A program made the position numbers and the translations under genes. Positions 11,095-20,399 of a stretch of DNA of 33,666 nucleotides are shown piece after piece. The notes under the pieces were generated by a model, which had not been told where the DNA came from, made no database searches, and was given only the letters and a program-made list of their open reading frames with translations. The stretch covers positions 1-33,666 of the forward strand of contig VDMD01000209.1 of the NCBI GenBank assembly GCA_007026445.1, in the 5' to 3' direction. The DNA comes from Schizophyllum amplum (Eukaryota > Basidiomycota > Agaricomycetes > Agaricales > Schizophyllaceae). How positions within the stretch are numbered: position 1 is the first letter of the stretch; each line of letters starts with the position of its first letter.

Positions 11095-12274
11095 CTACAT
11101 CATTCGTCGTCTCATATCCGGAGAGCCTGCGGCGGAAGGCATGCTGGCGCCCATATGACCCATTCCGGGGCCCATGCCACCCATACGCCCCATATTGTTC
11201 ATCCCCATCCCCATGTTCCCCATGCCCCCCATGCCCCCGCCACCCATACCTCCGCTCATGTTCATCCCGGGGGCCGGCATGCCTCCCGGTGCGCCAATTC
11301 CACCGGGTCCAAGTCCCCCAGCACCCATGCCTCCTCCACCCATCCCGTTACCCACATTCATGCCCATTCCTGGGCGGAGAGGAGCTCCAGGAAATCCGCG
11401 CATAGCATTAGGACCACCCATGTCGGGACGCATATTGACGCCTGGGGAACCTAAACCACCGATACCTAAGCCCATGTCGCGCGGCGGCGACATACCTGCG
11501 CCACGAGGTAGCATATCCATCTCGCGGCGGGGAGGCGGGCCTGCTGACAGCGACGCCTGCGAGTTTCCACGACCGCGCGTTTGTCGGCGGCTAGAGGTGG
11601 CGGAAGTATCCTGTGCGGATGCTTGTGGCTCTTCATCTTCATCTGTGCCAAGCGCCTTTCGCGTCGATGCAAGAAGGGATGTCGGATCATAGTAGAGTTC
11701 GGAGTATGCATCGACATGGAATCTGGAATCGTGTATGTGAGCGCAGGCTTTGGACTACACGTCGAGAAGGCGTACTGCTGAGTGCCTATGTCCCACTGCG
11801 GTCCTCGCTCTGCTCGAGCAGTCATTAACAGCGAATTCCATTCGGACGCGCTTTCCTGAAGATGCCGGAAGAGTAGATCAGCAGGGGAAGGATTGACTGG
11901 ATAGTCCAACGCACCACTGCTCGAGCGACTTCTTCGCTAGGCGTCTGTGCTAATTGAACTTTGACCTGGGCATCTTCCGCAGCAATCTGCACTCTGTCCG
12001 CAAGGTCCTTGCGAATAATATCCGCATTATGTCGAGGGACTTTGATAGCAATGTCGCGAACGGGGCGACCTGGAGCCATGAAAGAAACCTTGCGCGCGCC
12101 TTGTCGTATTTCGGTGAGGTCGTCTTCGTTATTGAGATATATAATGGGACACTGTGCGTAACTTTCAGGAAGGCGGTCTGAATTATTGGTCAAGGATAAA
12201 GAAGGCCTGAGAGCATGGAGGGAGTAGACAAGGGAGAAGTCACTGTCAGTGGGATCGCGGTCACGCTCGTTCAT
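11095..12274 (-). CDS. Unrecognised protein with Gly/Met-rich C-terminal tail
   Basis: Exons 12274-11915, 11855-11761 and 11722-11095 join in frame to about 360 residues. I do not recognise the family. The N-terminal 150 residues look globular (for example YAQCPIIYLNNEDDLTEIR and PRHNADIIRKDLADRVQIA). The middle contains FHVDAYSELYYDP and STRKALGTDEDEEP. After a Ser/Arg-rich linker (SSRRQTRGRGNSQAS) comes a tail of about 130 residues dominated by Gly, Met and Pro, with many GGMG and MGMG units, ending in RRRMM. Such tails are common in RNA- or chromatin-associated proteins, but that is only suggestive. The 38-bp second intron is short, though it is needed to restore the frame. The start overlaps that of COG4 on the other strand. 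The antisense frame stays open up to 12754, so an upstream start is possible. Confidence 0.6.
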
Positions 12275-15118
12275 GGCTTCACCGGTCTCGAACGATGTGC
12301 GAACGTCCGTGGAACAGAAAACCTGGGACCCCCGGACTCTGAGCAGTCTCCCCGAAATCTTCTCCTGCTTGTCCGCCTTCCAGTCTGAAGAGGCTGAACT
12401 GTCCAACTCTCTCACCACACTCTTGTCTGCGCGCGAGCCCATAGTCGCGTCACTGAACCGTCTGGACGACGTCCTCCCCCATATTGAGGTCTTGCGCGAT
12501 GAAGCGCTCGTTCTCTCTGCAAGAGTTTCCTCTACAGCGCAGACCGCAGAGCGCATCGGCGGTCGCGTAAGCTCGCTGGACGAGGAGATGCGCCGCATAC
12601 GAGATGCCGGCGACCGTGTGGCGCAGGTTATGCAGCTCAAGGTGCGTGTTACACCATGCGGCAGGCGCAGCGGACTGACACCAGAACCCAGGACTCGCTC
12701 GCAGAGGTACAAGCATCCATCGACGCACAAGACTGGGAGTCCGCTACGCGCCACTGCGCTCGTGCTATGGCGCTTCCCCTCGAAGTCATATCAGGCCCCT
12801 TCTCCGAAGTTGCTGTTGTCAGTCTCTACAAACTAGCATGCTATGAACACACAATAAATGACACCATTGCCTACAGCCGACCCTCGAAAGTCACCTCCCT
12901 CCCGCACAGACCCTGCAAGCCGCACGAGAGCAGCTGCTCGCCGTCTTCAGGCGCAACTTCGAAAAGGCTTCGAGCTCCATGGACTCTGCCGGCACAAGTC
13001 GTTTCTTCAAACTTTTCCCGGCCATTGGGTGGGGAGGAAGAGGGCTTGAAAGCTTACGCAGCCTTCGTTACCGGCTTGGTTCGCGTCCGTGCTCCTGCAT
13101 CGGTTAAAAGTATGCGCCTTTCTCTCAGTTGCGGCTGCAGAATACTGACCACACACAGCCTCTTCCCCTCTCTATTATATAACGGCCTTGACGGCCTTAT
13201 TTGAGAGCGTGGCCATGATTGCAGATCAGCATCAGCCAGTAGTAGAGAAGTACTACGGACCAGGGAAGATGAAAAGCGTTGTTGAGAAACTACTCGAAGA
13301 ATGCGATCGCACCGTGGAGAGTCTGATCAGCGGATGGGAAGAAGAGCGCTCTCTACAACGGAAGGTAAGAAGAAACCATGCTTTGTCCAATTTCGGGAAG
13401 CCTGACATACCAGTCTTGTGCAGCTATCCGACGTCACGAATCACCCACCGACACCCTTGTACTACGGCGGCACCTCTCGACAGCAACAGCCACCTCAGGA
13501 GGACGTGGATCCCCGTGAAATCGACAAGGTCGTCAGCGAGGCTGCCGGTATGGTCAGCCGATGGAACGTTTTCCGCAAGTTCCTTTGCGAAACTATGCAG
13601 GTACATCCTTCCATTTCTCTCTCCGTGACTGTACTTGAAAGTCCACAGACCAACGAAGAAGCCTTGCGCGATGAAGAAGCGGACGAAACGGATGCTCTCG
13701 ACGATGCTCGTGTGCACGAGAGGGACGACGCTGTCTGTGAAGCCTACATCGCGTTGGAATCCACGGCAGCCCATCAACAGTTCGCCACGCTGCTGTCCTC
13801 GTACTACATCCCGATGGACACCTGGTACATTCGCACTATCATCGACAAGGTATTCATACGCGCCATCTTCCCCGAGCACAGAACGTATCTAACACTCCTT
13901 TGAGGCGCACCGTCTGTCAACAATCGACTCGTCCCAATCTCCACCCATAACCACCACCCCGACGATGTATTCTACGTACTGAAGATCGTCCTGACGCGCC
14001 TTCTCGCCACTGGCTCACTCCCCCACGTCGAGCGAATGCTGGGCCATTTGCGGGAAATCATGGAACGCGACTACGCAGGCGTCATCAAGCGCAAGCTCGA
14101 CGACGTCTACCGCACATCCAATGCCGGCAGCGACCGCGCCACGAAGACCACGGAGAGGGCGGAGCGCGACAGCCGTGTGTCTTCATCGTGCGCTCTTAGC
14201 CCGTAATTATGCATGCCTGCACATACTCAAGCACTCACGCAGGTCCTGCTGAACGACCTCGATGTTTCATCCTCACATCTCGAACGGCTCGTCCTCGACC
14301 TCAACGAGAGCCTGGTCATCTCGCAACACTTCATCGCCGCCCAGCAGCCCGCCGTCAAAGACTGCCTCTCGGGCTTCGCAACGCTAACGACCCGGCTGCG
14401 GAGTAATTTGCGCGTACGCACACATTGGCTGCTATATGCAACGTTTGATGGTCTGCTGACATCGGCCGGGCACAGACGGGCATCGACCAGCTCTTCAACC
14501 AACTCTTGCGGCCGAAGCTGCGGAACTTCATCCCCGAGATGTATCGCGACGTGACCTACGTCCTCGACGAGGATGCCTACTCCGTATCCGAGTATCAAGA
14601 TACGGTGCGCAAGCGGTTCGTCAAGGCCTGGGAGAGCCTTCTAGATGGATACAAGGTACGTCGTATTTGTCTCAGTGTAGACGGTCGACGGACCCGACTA
14701 TCTCAACGCAGGACACATTCACGTCTGCGAACTACAACGTATTCTACTCCTTGCTCTTGGACGTGATCGTCCGCCCATGGGAGAAATTCCTGATGACGCT
14801 CAAGTTTACCGAGGTAAGTGCTATCCATCCGTTGCCTACTTCTACGCCATACTCATGTGTCCCCACTCACTCACCCACTCACCTACCCCCCAGCTCGGCG
14901 CCATCCGCTTCGACCGCGACCTCCGCGCCATCGTGCACTACATCGCCTCCCAGACCACCTTCGGCGACGTGCGCGAGAAGTTCGTCCGCCTGCAGCAGAT
15001 CAGCACGCTCCTCAACCTGGACGCGGAGGAGGACGTGGACGAGTTCTACAACGGGTCGGGCATCATGTGGAAGCTGTCCTCGCAGGAGGCGCGCACGATT
15101 GTGGGGCTTAGGATATGA
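12273..15118 (+). CDS. COG4: Conserved oligomeric Golgi complex subunit 4 (two frame breaks)
   Basis: Eleven exons: 12273-12641, 12692-12817, 12877-13109, 13159-13364, 13424-13600, 13649-13849, 13905-14176, 14243-14413, 14476-14655, 14712-14813 and 14894-15118. COG4 is part of the lobe A tethering complex that guides retrograde vesicles to the Golgi. The N-terminus is coiled-coil-like (VLRDEALVLSARVSSTAQTA). Conserved blocks include SRFFKLFPAIGW then EEEGLKAY, DDVFYVLKIVLTRLL, YAGVIKRKLDDVYR, LLNDLDVSSSHLERLV, and the end FDRDLRAIVHYIASQTTFGD then WKLSSQEARTIVGLRI. Exon 3 has one base too many at GGGG 13031-13034, and exon 7 one too few at CCCC 13957-13960. Correcting both by one base makes every exon phase agree. 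Both breaks fall inside conserved motifs, so they look like consensus errors rather than introns. Confidence 0.9.
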
Positions 15119-15274
15119 GTGAGGATATAAGATGTTGGGCTGAGGATATGAGGCGTTGGGCTGAGGATATCAGATGCTGGGCTGAGGATATGAGGTCTTG
15201 AGCTGAAGACATGGTCTGACTGTGTTGGTCCGAGAAACATGATATGTTGGACTGAAAATATGATATGTAGTCCC
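15101..15274 (+). repeat. 21-bp minisatellite overlapping the COG4 stop codon
   Basis: Units beginning TGAGGATAT start at 15120, 15141, 15162 and 15183, with a diverged TGAAGACAT at 15204, so the period is exactly 21 bp; two more degraded units run to about 15274. The last codons and stop of COG4 (15101-15119, GTGGGGCTTAGGATATGAG) differ by only two bases from the following unit GTTGGGCTGAGGATATGAG. The array therefore seems to include, and may derive from, the COG4 coding end. It fills the convergent space between COG4 and KGD2. Confidence 0.75.
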
Positions 15275-15326
15275 ATACACATTACATGGGGCAAGCAAAC
15301 GTGGTCAACACCGTATTACAACCAAA

Positions 15327-17061
15327 CTACGCCAGGAGCATCCGGCGCGGGTCCTCGATGTAGTCCCTCACGCGCACTGGAAGAAATGGGGATGCACATC
15401 AGCCGCTTGTACGACAGGCGCGCTCAAAAACGTTGCTCACCGAGGAAAGTGACCGCCTCGCGACCATCCAGCAGTCGGTGGTCGTAGGTGAGCGCGATGA
15501 CCATGATCGGGCGGATCACAATCTGGCCGTTCACCACCACCGGCTTGTCCTTGATAGCGTGCATCCCAAGGACCGCGGCCTGCGGCAGGTTGATGATGGG
15601 CGTGCCGTACAGCGAACCGAAGACACCGCCGTTCGAGCTATCACAAAAGCCGTCAGCCCAACCGCACCCCACCACATGTCGTGAGATGAACAACGCACAT
15701 AGTGAACGTGCCCCCCGACATATCCTCCAGCGTGAGCTTGCCGTCGCGCGCCTTCTTCCCCAGCGCCGCAATCTCCCGCTCAATATCGACAAAGTTCATG
15801 CTCTCCGCATTGCGCAGCACGGGCGTCACCAAGCCCTTCGGCGTCGCCACCGCCACGCTCAGGTCGACGTAGTCCCTGTACACGATCTCGTCGCCCTCGA
15901 TGGACGCGTTCGCCGCGGGGATCTCCTTCAGCGCGAGCGCGCTCGCCTTGGCGAACGCGCTCATGAAGCCGAGCTTCACGTCGTGCTCCTTCAGCACCGC
16001 GTCCTTGTACTTGGAGCGCATCTCCATGAGCGAGGACATGTCGATCTCGTTGAACGTCGTCAGCGAGGCGGCGGCGTTCTGCGACTCCTTCAGGCGCTCG
16101 GCGATCCGGAGCCTCATGCGCGACATCTTGACCTGTTCACTCGTTAGTAGCCATGCACGAAACGGCGCGCCAGGGCCAAACGCACCCGCGTCTCCCCGCG
16201 GGATCCTGCGGCGGGTGCTGGGGGCTTCGACTCTGTGGCCGGCTTGGACTTCTTGTCGGGTGCTGCCGCGCGCTCCTGCTTTGACGGCGGCGCGGACTTC
16301 TGTTCCGCCTCCGGCGAGGGTTTGGGTTTCGGTTCGTCGGGTTTGCGCTCGGCGGGCGGCTCTGCCGACTCTGGTTCCTTTGCAGGTTCCTCCTTTGCCG
16401 GCTCGGACTCCTTCGCCTCGCTCGATGGTGCTAAAGAGGGTATGTAAGGAGAAGCCGCAAATGACAATGCGAGGAATACGAACCCTCGCCCTCCGCGCCC
16501 TCCTCCAACACGAAGAGGTCCTGCCCGACCGTCACCGTGTCCTCCTCGTTCGCGAGGTGCTCGACGAGCTTGCCGGCTGACGGCGCGTTGACGGGGACGT
16601 CGATCTGTCACAACAAGCGGTTACACGCATGCACGACACCAGCACCGCACCACGCACCTTGTCCGTCTCGATCGTCGCAATCTCCTCATCCGCGGCCACG
16701 GAGTCGCCGGGCTGCTTGAGCCAGGTCTTCAAAGTGCCCTCCGTCAAGGACTCGGCCATCTGCGGGACCTTGACGGTCGTCGCCTGGAGCAGGCGTGACG
16801 AGTGGAAGAGAGCGCGCGGGGCGCGGCTGCCAGCGACCTTCCTGGAAAGGTGACGGGAGGGATGGCAATTGCGACCGGAGGGAAGGGCGACGGAGGCGCG
16901 ACAAAAGACAAGCACGACACAAGGAAAGAACGTCTGATCAGCCTCCATACTTGCATAGCAGAACTCGACCATCCTCACCATCCTCTCGCTATAGTCGAAG
17001 TATACGCAGCGCTGGCGAGCCCGCGGCTGGGCGACGCGATAAGCACCCGTTTTGAGAGCAT
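15327..17061 (-). CDS. KGD2: Dihydrolipoyl succinyltransferase, E2 of 2-oxoglutarate dehydrogenase
   Basis: Seven exons (17061-16979, 16841-16658, 16604-16484, 16430-16186, 16132-15699, 15637-15441, 15376-15327) encode about 437 residues. The enzyme transfers succinyl groups from lipoate to CoA in the mitochondrial TCA cycle. Exon 1 starts [20 protein letters not shown], a basic Ser/Ala-rich mitochondrial presequence. The lipoyl domain follows: [20 protein letters not shown], with the lipoylated Lys expected in IETDK. Next comes a long Pro/Glu/Lys linker with [16 protein letters not shown], then the catalytic domain from [20 protein letters not shown] to the active-site motif YDHRLLDG and the end [13 protein letters not shown]. 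No peripheral-subunit binding domain is visible, as usual for this E2. The first intron (137 bp) is longer than the others (53-64 bp), but its phase joins the presequence cleanly. The intron before MSRMRL has a clear CTAAC branch site. Confidence 0.95.
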
Positions 17062-17606
17062 CGTCGTTGTCGTTGTTCGGGGTAGAGGCCCACAAGTCAG
17101 GGTCACGGCGAGCTATGTAGTCGTCGTTCGGAATAGAGAAACACCAAGTTCGGGATAGGGCAGGATACCCGTGTGCCGCCGTCCCAACGCCGTCCCGGTC
17201 ACATGACGTCATCCCTGCGTTTTGCTTCCCGAACGTGCCCGCCCGTGCGTCCAATGCCAGCGCTGCGGCTCGCGTTCGATGCCAAGTCCCTTCGAGTTCT
17301 GTTGGCCGGTTTGCATCCCCCTGCCCCCGACGAAAAGGTACAATTAAGATCTGCACGTTTCGCAACGAGCGCTTGAAAATCACCGCTCCTCTAATTGGTT
17401 TGAACTCCCTCTGCTGAGGTGCCGGCGTAGGGCGAACCCTGACATGTCTCTACACGGTGCTACGCCTCGTTACTGGCTAATAGCTATGTCGTCACTGAAT
17501 GCTCGCGCGCCTTCCCCTTCTGCTCGCAACTTCCCCTTCTGCCTGCCCCCCCCTCACTGTGACCTACTTATTTATTCGCCATCTACTCATCCGTCACCCG
17601 CTCCCA
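17062..17606 (-). promoter_or_regulatory. KGD2 upstream region
   Basis: This is the 5' flank of KGD2. A CCAAT pentamer on the minus strand (ATTGG on the plus strand, about 17395-17399) lies roughly 335 bp upstream of the start; CCAAT boxes are common before fungal mitochondrial genes because of the Hap complex. No convincing gene is seen; the open frames lack recognisable content. Confidence 0.3.
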
Positions 17607-17809
17607 TCCTCCCCTCCCTCCCTCCCTCCCCCTCCTCCTCTCCTTCCCTCCCTCCCCTCCCTCCCCTCCTTCCCCTCCTCCTCCTCCCCTCCCTCCTCCT
17701 CCTCCCCTCCCTCCCCTCCCTCCCCTCCCTCCCCTCCCTCCCTTCCCTCCCCCTCCTCCCCTCCCTCCCTCCTTCCCTCCCCCTCCCCTTCCTTTTTCCC
17801 CTCCCTTCC
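17607..17809 (+). repeat. Pure homopyrimidine tract, 203 bp
   Basis: For 203 bases the plus strand contains only C and T, mostly as CCCTCC and CCTCCT units. The open frames across it are low-complexity Pro/Ser/Leu translations and are not taken as genes. Such tracts can form triplex (H-) DNA, and the purine strand can form G-quadruplexes. Confidence 0.9.
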
Positions 17810-17864
17810 ATCTCTCATTACCCAAGTCCCCACGAATGGGAAAGGGGGGGAACGTACCACGAGA

Positions 17865-17937
17865 CGAGGAAGGGGGGTTGTAGTGACTGGCGAGGAAGGG
17901 GGGTTGTACTGACTGGCGAGGAAGGGGGCAGAGAAGG
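17865..17937 (+). repeat. 26-bp G-rich tandem repeat
   Basis: Units beginning CGAGGAAGGGGGGTTGTA start at 17865, 17891 and 17917, so the period is 26 bp with about 2.7 copies. Each unit holds a run of five or six G. The array lies in a purine-rich stretch (about 17838-17990) just after the homopyrimidine tract. Confidence 0.8.
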
Positions 17938-18025
17938 GACAAGGGAGGGGAGGATAGAAGACAAGGAGGAGGTGGGGGGCCGACGACGGAGGGTCGCCGA
18001 CTTTCAAAAATTCACGTACATATAT

Positions 18026-18060
18026 GTGAAGGATTGAAATCTGTGAAGGGATTGAAATCT
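18026..18060 (+). repeat. Direct duplication of a 17/18-bp unit
   Basis: GTGAAGGATTGAAATCT (18026-18042) is followed at once by GTGAAGGGATTGAAATCT (18043-18060), identical except for one extra G. This is a local tandem duplication in AT-richer sequence between two strand-skewed tracts. Confidence 0.8.
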
Positions 18061-18140
18061 TTATTAATCAATAGACGCACTGCGCAGAGGATGGTTTGCG
18101 CGTAAGACTGTTAGATGCATCCGCTTACGCTCACCTTTTT

Positions 18141-18206
18141 CCTCCGCCATGCTCATCTTCCTCCTCCGCCATGCTCATCTTCCCCCTCCGCCATGCTCAT
18201 TTTCCC
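18141..18206 (+). repeat. 22-bp minisatellite, three copies
   Basis: CCTCCGCCATGCTCATCTTC-type units start at 18141, 18163 and 18185. It is the first of three adjacent pyrimidine-rich minisatellites. Because ATG recurs in each unit, spurious open frames arise here. Confidence 0.8.
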
Positions 18207-18288
18207 CCTCCCCCCTGCCCTTTCATCCCTCCCTCCACTCTTCCCCCCCCCCTCTCCTCCTCATCCTCCCCCGCCCCCTCTCCAAACG

Positions 18289-18391
18289 CCCTCTTGCCCC
18301 CTCTTCATTTGTGCCTCCTGCCCCCTCTTCGTTTCTGCCTCCTGCCCCCTCTTCGTTTCTGCCTCCTGCCCCCTCTTCACCTCTGCCTCTC
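18289..18391 (+). repeat. 24-bp minisatellite, four copies
   Basis: The sequence GCCCCCTCTTC recurs at 18296, 18320, 18344 and 18368, an exact 24-bp period. The middle two copies are identical and the outer two diverge after the shared core. As 24 is a multiple of three, it leaves long open frames on both strands that I do not regard as genes. Confidence 0.85.
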
Positions 18392-18438
18392 CCTCTGCCA
18401 CGCTCATCTTCCCCAAATCCCCCTCCGCCCCCGTACGC

Positions 18439-18574
18439 CATGCTCTGCTACGCACTCCCATAACCTGCTATGCTCCACTACGCACCTCCCATGCTCTGCT
18501 ATACACCTCCCATGCTCTGCTATACACCTCCCATGCTCCACTACGCACCTCGCATGCTCTGCTATACACCACCT
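18439..18574 (+). repeat. 21-bp minisatellite, about six copies
   Basis: CATGCTCTGCTATACACCTC and close variants start at 18469, 18490, 18511, 18532 and 18553, an exact 21-bp period, with a first outlier at 18439. Two unit types alternate, TGCTCTGCTATACAC and TGCTCCACTACGCAC, suggesting shuffling by unequal exchange. The period explains the repetitive open frame translating as MLCYTPP. Confidence 0.85.
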
Positions 18575-18639
18575 ATACTACTTGATCTGCTACGTCCCCC
18601 TGCCATCATTGGTGCGAAGCAATGGGTCGCGAGTGAGGG

Positions 18640-18970
18640 GGAAAGGGACAAGTGAGGGAGGCGGACGAAGTGTGTGAGGCGGAAGAGCGACGAAGTGAGT
18701 GAAGTGGGACAGCCATCAAGTGTGTGAGGGGCGAAGGGGTAAGAGGAGGGGAGGAGGCAAAGGGCGGGAAGGAAGGAGGGTGGGAAGGAGGGAGGGAGGG
18801 GGAAGGAAGGAGGGAGGGAGGTCAACGCATGTGAAGGGAGAGGCTAAGGGAGGGATGGCAGGGGAGGAGGGGAAGGAGGTAGGCGCAGTGCAGGGACGAA
18901 GGAAGAAGAGGAGGGGAGGCACACCAAGGAAGGAGGGCGTAGAAAAAGCGGGGGGGGGGGTAAAGACAGA
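18640..18970 (+). repeat. Purine-rich low-complexity tract
   Basis: Over about 330 bp the plus strand is dominated by G and A (GGGAGG, GGAAGGAGG, a run of ten G near 18950). It is the strand-inverted counterpart in composition of the tract at 17607-17809. It ends about 60 bp before the start of the pseudouridine synthase gene, so part of it probably serves as that promoter or 5' leader. Confidence 0.7.
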
Positions 18971-19028
18971 TGAATGGATTGGTAGGCGAAGACGTGAGTT
19001 CGCGACCACGTGATTACTGCTGCTTGTC

Positions 19029-20399
19029 ATGAACGGTCAGCACGCGCGGATAGCGCGTTTGCAGGCGATCATCTCGAGCGACCCTCGGCTGGTGCGGTTG
19101 GTGCGATCGAATACGCGGGACAAGGACTTGAGGGAGGTGGGGGTGTCGGGACGGCGTGTGTTTGAGCATGTGCTGGTGCGGATGTTGCGGGAGGCGGGTG
19201 CGGTGGCGGACTGCAGGCTGCATGCGAGGGGGGCGGGGCTGATGAGCGTGCGGCCATATTGGCACTACTTTTGGGCGAACGCGCAGGCGGGGTGGGTGGG
19301 GAAGACGGTGTTGGAGGTGGCGACGGAGCGATTCAAGCCGCCGCGGCCGCGAGAGTTTTACGCGTACGCGCTGGCGAGCGGGCTGCTGACGCTGAACGGG
19401 CAGATCGCGCGCGCGGATACGGTGATTGCGGCGGGGGACCAGATGGCGACGGTCGCGCACCGACACGAGCCGGTGGTAAGCGGTGCGGCGGTGGATGTGT
19501 TGGCGCAGGACGAGTCGGTGGTGGTGGTGAACAAGCCGGCGGGGCTGCCAGTGCATCCGGTGGGCAGGTACCGGTACAACTGCATGACGCACGCGATGAA
19601 GGAGGCGGGGCTGCCGGCGGTGCGGCCGGTGAACCGACTCGACCGGTTGACGTCGGGGGTGATGGTCTTCCCGTTGACGGAGGAGGCGGCGCGGCGGCTG
19701 GGGATGGCTCTGCGAGACGGGCGGGTGCGCAAGGAGTACATCGCCCGCGTCCGAGGCCAGTTCTCGGAGCGGCCGGTGTTGTGCACGGCGCCACTCCTGC
19801 TCGTCCACCGCCAGCTCGGGCTCACCATCGTCCACGACGAGGGCAAGCCATGCGCCACCGCGTTCGCCCGCATCGCCTATGACGCGCGCACCGACACCAG
19901 TCTCGTGCTCTGTCGGCCGTTCACTGGCAGGACACACCAGATCCGCGTCCACCTCTTCCACCTTGGTCATCCCATCCCCAACGACCCGTACTACGCACAC
20001 CCTGCCTGGACTGAGCACATCCTACCCACATCCACACCCACACCACCCGCCATCGACGACTCCGACGTACACACAGACTCCCTCCCACCCCACCTCGCCC
20101 TCCCTACCCTCGACGCCCCCGACGACGCATGGGCACCCATTCGCGCAGCCGTCGCGCGCGCAAAGCTCGACATCACTGCCGCACACGCTGACGACGCTGC
20201 CGCAGCCCCACCTACACACTCGCCACCTCCGCTCACCATCACCATCGCCGGTCAGCCTACCTGCCCCTCCTGTCTCCGGCCCCTCCCACATGCCCCCACG
20301 CCCGACCAGCTTCGCATATACCTCCACGCCCTGCGCTACACCACGCCCGACGGCGTCTACGAGGCCCCACTTCCTCAATGGGCAGTACTCGAGAAATAG
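19029..20399 (+). CDS. RluA-family RNA pseudouridine synthase (Pus9/Rib2 N-terminal type)
   Basis: This is a single intronless exon of 456 residues, unusual here because most neighbours have several introns. An S4-like RNA-binding region lies around residues 95-145 (RPREFYAYALASGLLTLNG). The catalytic domain has VVNKPAGLPVHPVGRYRYN, then the motif PVNRLDRLTSG, in which Asp205 should be the catalytic residue, then RKEYIARV and the RTHQIRVHL motif near 301-309 followed by GHPIPNDPYY. A Pro/Asp-rich insert precedes a C-terminal CPSCLRP and LHALRYTTPDGVYEAPLPQW, features of the fungal group that modifies tRNA position 32. The riboflavin deaminase domain of yeast Rib2 is absent. Residues 1-75 are not conserved in any way I recognise; MSVRPYWHYF at residue 72 is an alternative start. 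Third codon positions favour G in the first half and C in the second. Confidence 0.9.
   Translation: MNGQHARIARLQAIISSDPRLVRLVRSNTRDKDLREVGVSGRRVFEHVLVRMLREAGAVADCRLHARGAGLMSVRPYWHYFWANAQAGWVGKTVLEVATERFKPPRPREFYAYALASGLLTLNGQIARADTVIAAGDQMATVAHRHEPVVSGAAVDVLAQDESVVVVNKPAGLPVHPVGRYRYNCMTHAMKEAGLPAVRPVNRLDRLTSGVMVFPLTEEAARRLGMALRDGRVRKEYIARVRGQFSERPVLCTAPLLLVHRQLGLTIVHDEGKPCATAFARIAYDARTDTSLVLCRPFTGRTHQIRVHLFHLGHPIPNDPYYAHPAWTEHILPTSTPTPPAIDDSDVHTDSLPPHLALPTLDAPDDAWAPIRAAVARAKLDITAAHADDAAAAPPTHSPPPLTITIAGQPTCPSCLRPLPHAPTPDQLRIYLHALRYTTPDGVYEAPLPQWAVLEK

Noticed and set aside
12275..12754. Upstream extension of the minus-strand Gly/Met gene into COG4
   Set aside because: The frame is open but is antisense to the conserved COG4 exon 1, and its translation (for example SSRRFSDATMGSRADKS) looks like a shadow of that exon.
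17444..18037. Plus- and minus-strand proteins encoded by the homopyrimidine tract
   Set aside because: These are pure low-complexity translations (Pro/Ser/Leu or Gly/Arg/Glu) of a repeat with few stop codons; there are no splice signals or start context of note.
18096..18677. 193-codon repetitive protein (MLCYTPP repeats)
   Set aside because: The frame exists because the minisatellite periods 24 and 21 are multiples of three; composition before and after is not protein-like.
19259..19882. Overlapping Gly/Ala-rich open frames within the pseudouridine synthase
   Set aside because: GC-rich coding sequence leaves several frames open on both strands; only one encodes the conserved NRLD and RTHQIRVHL motifs.
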